In this document: one piece after another, positions 13,732 to 26,130 of the stretch | How the letters are laid out: each line of letters opens with the position of its first letter | How positions within the stretch are numbered: the first letter of the stretch is position 1 | Assembly: GCF_000247815.1 (NCBI RefSeq) | Contig: NC_021673.1 | Location: 37,961,102-38,025,101 of the forward strand | From: Ficedula albicollis | Lineage: Eukaryota; Chordata; Aves; Passeriformes; Muscicapidae | Direction: 5' to 3' | Length of the DNA: 64,000 nt | Position numbers and translations under genes: made by a program | Notes under the pieces: model-generated | What the model saw: only the letters and a program-made list of their open reading frames with translations | Told to the model about the DNA's origin: nothing | The model's database searches: none

Positions 13732-15887
13732 TTATATCAAGCCCTTATTACATGGCAAATTCTTGGGATTTTTTATTATCTTTAGATATAATCTAGATAA
13801 AAATATCCCTTGTTGATCTCCCCCTCACAAAAGCCAAATATGTTTGGATTTAAACTTCCTTGATTCAACTGGCACATAATAAACAAAGAATAGAAAAATG
13901 TTACTTGTGTTGTAGAATCAAGAAATAAAAAACTGAGACAAAGCAAGAGCAAATAAAGTGCTAATACCATTTATCACACTGCTGCCTGTCAGAGGCAGGT
14001 CCCTGTACAACACAGCAGCTCCTTAGATAAGAACACAGAGGAGAATATTTAGACAATGCTGTAAAATCTGTGGAGCAAGCAAGGAGAGGATTGTAGTGAG
14101 GGTTAACACACTTAGCTGTTATCTAAGCAGCATGATGGTATTAAGAGAGAAGACAAGGAGAAATGGATGTCATGTAGACTGCAGCAGTCTATACTGACCC
14201 AAACTGAACTCCATACTGTTATCATCTCCTGTGCAATTATGCAGGCCAGTCAGATGGAAATTAGCATGGTTTTATTGCAGTTCTGCAACTAAGTTCCATT
14301 TGCAGTTAGACCTACAAAAGGGAGCAGTTTCTGCACTGAGGCTTCTGGCCCTGTTTTGCCAAGTTGGGAAACTGCATTTGAACAGGTAGTAGGTGCTGAA
14401 AGTCAGCTTGATTTCTGGAGTTGGGAGGATGGCATGAGAGGGGAAGGTACCACCTGTCAGGGACCACTTATTGCATTACTCAGATTTAAAAAGCAGAGTC
14501 TGGAATTAAACAGCTCTACTCTTGTAGACTGCTGGCAGAATGAAAATATAAAATAGCATATCACACTGATTTTCTAAAAAATATAGTCCTCTTGATATCT
14601 TTCTCTTGCAAATAAACAATATTTTATTTCACAAAGATTTTAAGATATTGATTACCACTGTCGTTGCCTTCATGAGAATTTATTTGCCTATTCTGAGTCA
14701 GAACTTTAATATATTAAAGGACTAAGAAATTGTCATAAGAACGGAAAGACTTTATTCTATATTTCTCTGATGGTGAAACCTGAGCAGGTGAGAGCAGCAG
14801 GGGAGAGGTGAGATTAATTTACCAACTATGCCATGCTGTGCACATTTATGCAGAAAGTTTTCCAGCAACTTTAAAACTTACATTCTGCAAGGCTTTGTTG
14901 TGTGGGAGATTTTGGCATATTTTGATAATAAAGGCTTCATTTTAAAGTCATCTATATTGCTTATGAAGGAAAATGCTTATTTCTTTAAAAAGACATTAAT
15001 AGCCTGCATGTAGCAGCTCTAAACCTTTTTGGCATGACTTGGACTCCAAATACATAAAGCTGCAAAACAGGTTTCTAAGTCTTTAGCTGACACCATGGAA
15101 AAAAACCCCATTACTGTAAATTTTATTGCAGAAACACCTGGGATGCTACATATGGGTCAAGGCCCTCTTGTCTCCGTTGCTGAATTAACACAGGATAAAA
15201 AGGCTGCTCTTGCCCAAGAGGATATTACAGTCTAAATATAAGATAAGAAAAGCTCTACCAGATGGGTACAGACTGATGGAGCACAGGGAAGCAAAGAGGG
15301 CATAGATGGACATGCTCTTTGCACTGAATGGACGACCAGCACAGACGTGTCTAATCCCAAACTTAGCTGCAAGGCATTCAATAGCCTGGAAAAGGACAGT
15401 AACAGCCACTTAAAGAGCAGTAATGTTAAATACTGAAACTCTTTCTGCAGTGACCCTGTGAGCATTTCCTTAAAGAAGATGATATTCGCATGATTTATAT
15501 ACTTCTGATTATGGCCTTACAATTTTATTTCTCAAATTACCTATATATTTAGATTTGGATGGTTTAGCTGCAATCTAAAAGTTAAATTAACACTATACTG
15601 TATTGCCAAAAAAGTAGTTAATTTACTTATGCTACTAATTATTTTTTTAGTGTAAGAACCCTAGGAAAATATACTGAGGAGAACAAAGCAAGATAATTTT
15701 TTTAAATGAAAAGGTGTTTTTCTCTTCACTCCAAGTATGTTAATGGCATTAGAGCTGTTTGTAAACTATTCCTAGCAAAAATAAAAATTTTAATAGAAAT
15801 AGTTAGCTATATTAAGTGCTTTGCATGTATTGTCTGCTACCATTGCAGAAAGTTCATATTGAAAATTTCTGCATCTTGTTCTTTCTT

Positions 15888-15942
15888 TGGACCTGATGAT
15901 CTCCAAGGTATTTTCCAATTCAATTGATTCTGTGATTCGATG
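15888..15942 (+). mobile_element. CR1 LINE fragment, 3' end
   Basis: The text GACCTGATGATCTCCAAGG followed by TTTTCCAATTCAATTGATTC and TGTGATTCGATGG matches the 3' end of avian CR1 elements, which finish in short ATTCTGTG-like repeats. Only the last ~55 bases are recognisable, as is usual for 5'-truncated CR1 copies. Confidence 0.75.
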
Positions 15943-18150
15943 GTGTGGGGAAGAGAGTAAACTGCTGACTTGCAAAAGCAAGAGGGATTTAAATCTCCCA
16001 CGTATTCAAACACAGCCATCTGACAAATTACTGCTGTGAAGGGCTGTACTAGCTTATCACAGAGAAGGGCTTTGAGAACATTCTTTTCTAAATTTACTGA
16101 CTCTGATAAATGAGGCTGAAGGAAGTTATGACCTAGTTCTGCAGGAATGCAGGTGCACTGACCATGTACACTGGAGCTTCTTTGCAACAGTAAGTCTAAA
16201 TGTTTAGAGAACTATCATAAAATATCAAGAGGAATGATTTCCTTTCAGGTCTGCTGAGTCAGCTCTTAAAATCCTTATACATAGCTCTTATATGTAATAT
16301 GGACAGGTCTCTACCTAGGAATAAATGTATCTCTACTGTAAGAGGAATCTTTATTACATTATATTGTGGGACTGGTACAGAGGTATATTGGAGTCCTCCT
16401 CATAAGTGTGAGGAACAGATCTGTCTGCTTTGTTTAGCCATCCACAGAATGCCAGCTGCATGTCCCAGAGATGCAATCTGCAGCCTCAGGAGGCAGCAAG
16501 GCAGCATAGGAGTGAGGGGGACAACTCACTCAGAGCCTTATGGAGGTGATAACCTCTGTGCTCCAGCAGAACACTAGCTGGATTTTTGGGGACTTGGAGC
16601 TCTGCCCAAAGGGATATCTCCCCCAGCACCACTCCTTTCTTCCTTCTGTCACCAGAATAAACTCTACTTGTAGGCATGAGGTATCTTCTCCAGAAAGACA
16701 ACATTCACATGGTTGAGAAGAAATGTAAACAGCTAATTCACAGGAATTATCTACCAACTTTAAGCAGCATCTACAGCTCTGACTGTGAAACTTCATCCGG
16801 GCTGTTCCTCAGGGACTTCTCACAGTAGGAAAAAAAACGTAAAAGCGCAAAACTTTATTTTGCAGACAAAAGAATATAGAACATCATCTAGAAATTTTAA
16901 GATTTAACTCATCAACTATAGTTAGATTCTGGCTAGAAATGTGCAGGGCTTGAAATGTGTGAAGCTGTTGGTAATTCATGTACATTGTTTTTTGTAGAAT
17001 GCTTATGCAGCATTTTGCATCAGGTGGAAGATACGGCAAACTCCAGACTGTTCTAACTTGTTGCTAGCTAAATCTTTTAAAATACAGCTTCCCAACACTG
17101 CTTTCTAATAAAATGTTATCATTGCAAATATTTTATATCAGGCCTTTTGCTCTGCCATTTTTAACCCATGAATGTGTCCAGGAGTAATCAACCTTTGGAA
17201 AGAGGCTTCAGAAATTGCATCATAATTCTTATGGTGCCTTCAGTGGGGTGGATTGCAAGCTTCCCATAGGAAGTCTCTCTCCTTGCACTTATGGCTACCC
17301 AAAATGAAAATCTAAATTATTTAACAGACCACACCTTGGTGATGACAAGAAATTACTTCCTATGAAGAAGTTATGTCCATATCTCAAAAGTGCCATCAAT
17401 TTTATCCTGAGAAAAGAGAAATGTTACTTTTTTATACTAAGTAGTGATACTTGCAATTTAGAGTTTTTATCAGATAATTAAGGCAAAATTCTCAGGTTTT
17501 CAGCACTTCTGTGGGCTCAGCTGTGTTTTTCTTATAAGGAACATTGCAATTAGATATTAGAATTTTTTTTTCCTTTTTTAATTGCTTGATTGAGCTCCTC
17601 TTCCTGCTGAAGCCACTTAGTTCATTGAGTATTTATTTCAACATGAAAGCTTCATTTTCAGTGAGACCAATGGGTCAGTATCTTGCTATGACTTCATCAA
17701 GTTAGATGAGTTAAAGGTCTCAAAAAGGTATATTTTAATGCTACCTTCTAGGTATATATTCAATTAGAAATACAACAGCCAATTTATTTACAAAAAGTAT
17801 TAGTTAGCCTCATAAAAGAATTCACCTTTTCACTGAAATTAACTTTTGGTAGACCTGACAGAGGTTTAGCTTGTATCTAAAAACACTCTAACCCAACAAT
17901 GAGTACACATTTAGTTTGGAAAGCTCTGTGGGTTTTGAAAATATTTTAAAAACATCTGTCTCAATGTATGTCTGTAGATAGTCAAAAACTTTCCCTAAGG
18001 ATCTTGAGAAGGAAGATAATTGTACCTGCAAGGGGTAAGGCAGGCATTCAAGAGGAACCAGATCTGCAGGTATCCATGCAGCCTATCTGCCTCTGACTAC
18101 AGAGGTTTGTGCATCTTCAATGTCCAAGCCTCATGAGCAATACAGGAAAC

Positions 18151-18235
18151 TTTAATCTTTATCTTCATTTTTCTCTTCTGACTACATTACAGCTTTAATT
18201 TTTATCTTCATTTTTCTCTTCTGACTACATTATGT
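18151..18235. repeat. 43-bp tandem duplication
   Basis: TTTAATCTTTATCTTCATTT onward at 18151 is repeated at 18194 with one or two changes. Confidence 0.9.
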
Positions 18236-20203
18236 CCAAGTTCAAACTTTCTATGGATGATGTTACAGATTCTCAAAAATCACTGGCAAAATTCCCGAAG
18301 TCTGGCAGAAGATTACAATTTTATTCAATATATGTACAAACCCTGATTTTTTAAAATTTGATGCATAATAATTATAATAAAAAAACCCAAATAAATAAAT
18401 AAATAAAAAGTAGATGCAAGGGTCTGAATTGTCAGCTTTATTAGGAGTCTGTTTGTGCCTTGGATTTTGCTTCATGACCATCTCTCACTTCACGTGCTAA
18501 TTTAGGAAGAGATGTAATAAAAACTCTATGCAGTTTCCCTGCAATGGAAATCAAATAGGATATTTATTGAACCTATCCATTCCGAGTGTTCACCTGAATT
18601 CTAGTATGACAATGATCCTCAAAGTTGCTACTGGTGGATCCTCATCTATAATTTTGGAGAGATGTCTCATATTGGTTTGTTTCTGAGAATGATGAGGCTT
18701 TGAAATTCTCAACTATTTTACTTGTAATTTTAAAATATTCCTTTTTTGTAATTTCCATTGTTTGCAGGCTCCCCAAAAATACGCTGCTAATATTTTCACA
18801 GGGATGTTCAAATGACATATAAATATAGCACTTACATGAAAGAAGACTCTATTTTTGTTTATGGATTAGACTTTAAAGAGGTGAACATCTGAGATCAGAA
18901 GCATGAAATCTTCTTATAAAATTTGTCCTCTCCCCTCTGAAAATTTTATCTGCTGAATTGAAAGAGGCATAGAGTACTTGATACAAAAGCTGTTATTTTT
19001 CTCTTCTTTGATTGCATAATAAAAGAGGTTTTGAGGTGTTTGGGGTTTTTTCTTATTGTCTGTAATGTGCACATTCATCAAGTAAATGTATATAAATTTT
19101 TATATGTCTGTAGAAAATCTTGTGTAGTTTCCATCAAAGTAATATCCACATTTTGGCACTTGAAAATCTACTCAACCAGAGGTTAAGTATAATCTGCTTG
19201 TACAAATTTAGCTGATGCAACCAATGCACCAGAAAGTTACCAGGGATTATGACCTTAACATACAAAAATGGGGGGAAATACTAAAATAGACATAAATTAG
19301 ATTTAAAAGTACAGAGATAATGGGTTTCAAAGGTGAGAGAAAGGCAATGCTATGATCTGTGGAGGGCAGATACCCCTGCCTTGCATTGATCTGAGGCACT
19401 AATCCCCATCCTTGCTGCAGTTCCAAGTCAGCACAGCTGGTGTCTGGGCTCTGCTCCCAGGGCCACACAGGGCAGCCTTGAGAGGGTCCCTACCACAAGC
19501 ACTTCATTCGCAGACAGTTGAGGTAAAACTAGGTTTCACACAGTCCACGTTAAACCTGCTTCTTTTCTACGTCATGGCAAAAATTGCTCTCCACAAAATT
19601 TGAATTTGCAGTAGGTATTCCTTTACTCCTTTACAAAGCTAGAATAAGAGGTATTTTAAATAAATTATTCTGAGACTTACTTTAACATTTTTAAGCATTC
19701 TCAATACTTGAGAATATGTTATTGTCTTTATTATATTTGTTTTCTTTCTCATTTTAGGTGTCCACTCTTTGCAGGAAAGTGTGTTAGCAGAATAAAGATC
19801 AAGGGAACTAGATTAAGGTTAATTGTTCCTGATTGTCCTGAAGCCATTATGGTTATGTCTGCTTTACTAATATTGAAATAATTCTAGTTTAAATTTCATG
19901 CATTGCTAATTAACTTTTACTTATGAATACCAGTTAATTTTCTTCAAATATAAGCTTCTTGGCCAGAGCTGTTCCTGCATTTGCTGACATATCATGTAGA
20001 CACACCTCTGGTTTCCTGTTACAGAGAGATAATGCTTATTTATTGTCTTCATTTTGAAAAGAGCATTAATTCATGTCCTCTATTTTACTAGTGTGCAGTT
20101 CTGCCATTTGAGCATGTGTGCTGGAGTTGTGTTTTCAAACTCTCAGAACCTGCAGCTGTGTCACGTGTTCAGGACTGTGTCTTGTTCTTTTTCCTTTTTT
20201 TGA

Positions 20204-20239
20204 GGGGTGGGGGGAGAGAAGGGGAGAAGTGGGGAGGGG
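20204..20239 (+). other. G-rich tract with quadruplex motif
   Basis: Five runs of four or more G occur at 20204-20207, 20209-20214, 20221-20224, 20231-20234 and 20236-20239, with loops of 1, 6, 6 and 1 bases. This meets the usual G-quadruplex rule. It is on the coding strand, so KCNH8 pre-mRNA would also carry it. Poly-T tracts flank it on both sides. Confidence 0.8.
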
Positions 20240-22094
20240 TAGTGTCTTTTTTTTCCCCTAATTTGTGTGAAAGAAAAAGCCTGATTCCTGCTCTATTTAT
20301 TGATTCAGTACAATAAGACCTGGCACATCTACAGTCCTCCAGAACCAGTGGTTGAAGGTATGATTGCTCTTGTCATCTCTGGGGTGCTTTAATCCTTAAA
20401 CCATCTGCTCTGGTACCTTGGAGCCTCCCCTAACATGACAGGCAAAGCTCCACCATAAATCAAACCTGTAAACAAATTATCAGGTTTTGTGACAGTGAAA
20501 GAGTAACAGCAATATTCCACAGGGTGAAATAGTAGGAATGGTGCTGTATGATCTATTAATAGTCTGGGGAAAAACTACAAATTTTCTAGCAGGGAAAAAA
20601 GTTTCACATTTCAAAAACATTTTGGCTAGACAGGGATTAAAAAGGCTTTCAAACTCTTCTGAAGAACCTGAGTAATCACCATGAGAACAGAGGCAATGAT
20701 TATTCAGTAATGCAGTCACACACACAAGAAGAAGTAAAATTATTTCATCATCTTATACACCTCTAGATTCTGAATGTATTATATCTGTCAGTAACATCTA
20801 GAGAGTAACTGTTCAAAATTCTTTGGAAGAAATTTTAAAAGCGAAGCAAATGTTTTAATGTCTAATGAATGATAATTAGAGTTTGATATGGTAGAATGTA
20901 CTCATTGTACTGTCTCAAATACATTAGTTCTGGCCTCCCCTTCTCAAATGAACTTTAAGTATGGTGCATTCTGAAGAAGCCACACAAACAGTTGAGGGAA
21001 GTGACTTTGGACACCTAAAATCACAGAAACTGTAATCACAGGTGCTTTCACCTAAAAAGAAGGAAATTCACTTACTTGCTCTCTCTTAGCAATTTTTCTG
21101 ACCTAAGGTTTATTTTGTGGAGTTTAATACAAAGAAACATAGAGATGGGTACAACTGGAAATCTTGGTTCACTGAAATCAATAGAAACTTGGAACATCTT
21201 TCCCCCATTTAAAATGGAAATCTGAGATATTTATTTGTAGATCAAAGGATGCTGCTGTGTGATAAAAGGGTGGTGTGCTTTGCTATGCAAACCTACAGCT
21301 CCTGGCTGCCTGTATCTAGATCTGAAATTAGGAGCTATCAGCAGTGATCAGGGACTACTGCAGTAGGAACCAACACAGCTCTCAGGCTACATGATGATTC
21401 TAAATTAAAAATGTGTTCCAGTGATGAAGGACCTAATTTCTCTTGTACAGTTTTTATCTTCTCCTTAATGACCCTAAACTGGTCACTGCAACACACATTA
21501 GTAGTTATAAGATAGCAATTTCTGTGTTGAAACTTATTTATACCAGAAGGCTGCATGTGCTCCAGTTCAGGACATTTTTCTATTATTATTTCTTTTCAGT
21601 TGAGTCAGAATAACAAAACTCAGCCTCAGACATACTCCTTAACAATAATCCTCACTAAAGACAATCCGCAGTGTCCTTTAGGTAATTTCTCACTACATTT
21701 TCTCTACTATCAACATAGTATTGCTTACTCTCTCCTCACTAGCATGAAAGGTCCAAGCATGGTCTGGCACTGCATGAGGTTTAAATACTGTTTAAGCATC
21801 CAAAAAAAGTGATTTTGTGAGAGCAGACAGGCTTTTCTACCTTCACAATTCCCCTAGGAATACTTGAAATCCCTAAATTTGATGTGTAATCATCTGAGAG
21901 AAGCTCAGCCTTTGTCTCATCATTTTCTCTTTTAGCTTCATCACAGTTATTGCTTTCAGACATTCAGGGATGCTCTAAGTGGCACTCCTTATCCACACCT
22001 CTTTATCCTTCCTGACACTGTAGTGCAGAATAAACCAGAGGCTTTTGGTCTATGTTTTTAGTGGAAAACAAAATGTTTCTCTTATTTTTAAAAT

Positions 22095-22180
22095 AAGTAC
22101 TATAGTTAATTAATGCATTAGAAAACACAACTAATGATAAGTGCTAGAGTTAATTAATGCATTAGAAAACACAACTAATT
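22095..22180. repeat. 44-bp tandem duplication
   Basis: AGTTAATTAATGCATTAGAA with flanks is repeated at 22095 and 22139; the first bases differ at two sites (TACTATAG versus TGCTAGAG). Confidence 0.88.
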
Positions 22181-23564
22181 TCTAAGTTTTTGAAGTATCA
22201 GACAGTATTTTTGTATGTTAAGTGTCTGGCATAAAAGGAAAATGTAAGTAGTACTAAACAATGAAGCTGCAAATTATAAGGAGTATTATAAGGAGCAGAT
22301 ACTCAGTGCAGAGAAAGAACCAAGCCAGGAGAAGGACTGATTTTCTGGATGTCTAGTAAATGAAATAATGTGATTTATATCCAGTTAAAAAGTATGTCAT
22401 CTATGGAGGTTTAAATGCTTTTTTAGGCTTCTGCTGATACTTGAGCACTTCCCAGATATAAGTAAATGAAACTCAATACAGATTCTTTCAACAACGTTCA
22501 AAGTAGCCTAATGGAGCTAGAGATCCAATTCCTATTGACTTTTCCAATGGGACTTGATTACTTAAGTGCTCTTTTTCCCTTTAAAAGGCCTTCCTCTTAA
22601 TTATGCTAATTGGAGCTTTAAAATGTTTTCAAAGTCAGAGAGCTGTACCTAGACAATGCTAATTCTGAACCAGACAAGATTCATAATGCTAAATTCTAGG
22701 AAGCTCCCTCTGACTACAAGGTATATTTATTTTTCTCCTCTTCCCTGAGGGCAGAAATTAATTACTCGACCTTGCTGGAGAATCTGCTGAGGGCTATTAC
22801 CTACAGGAACAGAAAAGGGAAAGGCATTAGTCAGTGATGCTACCTCATGACTATTTCCATTGGCTGGTGAAAGTATTTACACCCAACTGTATCTTACCCC
22901 TGCCCTGAAACTGAAAAAAAAAAAAAAAAAAGGCAGCACTATCAGCAAATATGAGAAGTAAACTTGATCTGGAAAGTATTGCAGCATTTTATATACTCTG
23001 GCTGAAACACTACTTCATGTAATTTTTTCAAAAGTTCCTGATTAGGATAATCTCTGCCAACCAAAATAGAAATTAGAAGCTGTAAACATGGTCTTATCTA
23101 CAAGTCAGAGGTATGTATTTTTGGGGTTTTCCCTTTCAGACACATATTTTCTCTTCCACATCTAAATGTCTAAATAAATATACTTCATAGATTTTCTTTA
23201 CATTGTGGGCAGTATTTTAGCAATTCTTAAGAATTGCTAGTCACTGTTTGCTGCTATTTTAGCTCAGTGATAAGCCATGTATCCTACAGAGGGCATGATT
23301 TGTCTGACCTTCAGTTGTACCACAGAACTAGACACTGAATACTAAGCTCATCTCAAATACTGGTATCTTGGCCAGAAATGTTTACTAGAAATTGTAAAAT
23401 TATTGCATTTTGGTATTTTGGTAGTAGAATTTTGTAGAAATGTTATAGACTTCTACTGATTGACACAATGTAGACACTTATTTTTGTACCTTAGTTTTAC
23501 TAGTAGTAGGAATCCTTTAAGAACAATGACTTTTCAATGGGGTTGGATGAAAACCTTGAACATA

Positions 23565-23758
23565 AAGTGAGTTGTAAAGGAGAAACCAATTCACATATAT
23601 CTCTCAGTTAAAGAATGCAGTCATCTACCTTTCCTGGATAGCAATGCAAATGCATTAAAAGTGAGTTGTAAAGGAGAAACCAATTCACATAAATCTCTCA
23701 GTTAAAGAATGCAGTCATCTACCTTTCCTGGATAGCAATGCAAATGCATTAAAAGTGA
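23565..23758. repeat. 94-bp tandem duplication
   Basis: AAGTGAGTTGTAAAGGAGAA onward occurs at 23565 and 23659 with one visible difference (CATATATC versus CATAAATC). Confidence 0.93.
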
Positions 23759-25585
23759 GAAAAACGGAAATACACAGGCTGAGGACCCATGGCTTTTAGA
23801 ACACTCAAAAGCAGAAGATTTTCTCCAAAAAGGCATATCAGTTACAGTTCTTAAAAATAAGTTATTTGTTTCAGTTTTGCACCTGAAACAATCTTGAGCT
23901 GATCCTGAGCTTTATGATTGTATTACTTTACATTAGATTTAGATAGACTTTTTTAAACTTTGTCTCCTCTCTGCCAGAGATTTTCTTAGGTTTTTCTTAG
24001 GTTCTTTAATGTTTGTAATTACATTCACTACTATAGAAATATAGGAATTAAATCTGCCTTACAAAGGACCATGCTACTGTTGGGGAAATGTAGTGTAATC
24101 TCAGAAAAACAGTAGTGCATAGAGGACTGGTATTGAGTCAGCTAGGCTTCTTTCTTTGTTTTTCCTGTTTTTCTCTACTTTCATTTTAAATAATTGGGAG
24201 CCACAAATATAAAATAGCCCCACTTGATTAATACTATCTATCCAGGCAAAATCAAGGAGATTTTCATATATTTCCTTGTCTGTTGGAGAGGTAAAACATC
24301 CTACTCAGTGCTGCCATCGTATGACAATGCGGATTTCTTTCCTTTATGCTTTTGATGAAATTCTGCGCAGAGTGGATCAGCAGGGTCATGGCCACATCTT
24401 GCTCTGCCATTTCCTAGCCCTTCCACTGAGGTCTCTCTGGAGGACAGCATGGCAGAAAGCCTGGACCTGAGCATGGGAGCAGCCATGCCTCAGCAGGTCT
24501 ACTCTAGGTGCTAAATTCCCGCTGACTTTTTTCCCAACTGGATTGGAAGGGCTGGGACAGATACTTTAAATCTACCCCCTGCTTTTGCAGGCATTGTGCT
24601 CAATGAGATTTCTCCCAGTTCATATTTGGATTCATCCAAATGGATGCTGACTGAAGTGGAGAGAGAATAATCTTCCGGAGGTGATTCAATCTGTCAGGTC
24701 CCAGCTTACAAAAGGAAGACCCCCAAACAATGTTTCTAAAAATAAAACTCTGTCTGCCAGGATTATTTTCTTTTGGCAGTTCTCCCTGTATACCCCAGAA
24801 AGATTCCCAATCTCCCAAGCAAGCTGTTTAACAGGCAAAACTGGGCACACAAATAGATTTTATCTTTCTTTTTTCCTCAGTCTTGATTTTTGTGAAGCAT
24901 TGTGTTTATGTAATTCATTCAGGTTGTGTTTTCCAGCTGCATATTTTTTTCCTGCATTGTTGCTTTGGGGTTGCTTTGTTGTGTTTTTTCAAATATCTGA
25001 GGCAGTAGCTAATTCTGCTATCTCTGGCACACATAGAGTCATTTATCAAAATGAAAGGACAGATTAAATGAACAATTTAGAAAATACTTACTGAAGCATG
25101 TTTTGAAAATTAATTCTGGTTTGTAAGTTATGTTTAGTTCTTTGAATCTTTTCTACTGTAAAAAGAAACATGTGAAAAGCTCTGAATATGTAATTACTAT
25201 TATAATGATTTAGTCTTAGAATGTCAAAAATCTTTCCAAGCATTAATTAATGGAAAGAATCAAATGATGTTGCATTGTTGCTGCAGTGCTATTAGGTGAA
25301 GATTTTTTTCTTTTTAGTGACTTAATGGATTTTATAAATAATCTAATTAGACCAGTAATATGCAATTCAAAACCACTTGATTTCAATGCAGAAATGCAAT
25401 TTGTATCGTAAAAAATTGTACATAAAAATAAATACCCCAGAGACACAATACTTAATGTGCTGCATAAATTCCAACAGTTTAATGTTCTTTTTATTCTTGG
25501 AATTGTGTGAAGAATGTAATGTCATTTAAGTAGATTTGTGAGGGTTTCAAGAACTGTTTTTTAGTAGAACGTACACTTTTCATAG

Positions 25586-25894
<309 letters not shown>

Positions 25895-25900
25895 TGAAAT

Positions 25901-26130
25901 TTTGCTAAGTTTCTTAAAAGAAACCCCAAACACAGAGGAAAGCTTAATAAATTCAATTTAAAATGGCAAAAGAAGGAAACAACTTTGTTTGGTTTACACT
26001 AGATGAACTGTCTTATTTGCTAAGTTTCATAAAAGAAACCCCAAAGACAGAGGAAAGCTTAATAAATTCAATTTAAAATGGCAAAAGAAGGAAACAACTT
26101 TGTTTGGTTTACACTAGATGAACTGTCTTA
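25901..26130. repeat. 115-bp tandem duplication, 70 bp after the pore exon
   Basis: TTTGCTAAGTTTC onward is present at 25901-26015 and 26016-26130. Differences are a few single bases (CTTAAAAG versus CATAAAAG; CAAACACAG versus CAAAGACAG). It lies very close to the exon donor at 25833 but does not include it. Confidence 0.94.

Noticed and set aside
22914..22931. 18-base A run considered as the tail of a retroposed copy
   Set aside because: No parent gene-like sequence precedes it and no target-site duplication was seen.
24276..24486. GC-richer open frames on both strands near 24.3-24.5 kb
   Set aside because: Neither translation resembles a known protein, and the two frames overlap; likely chance.
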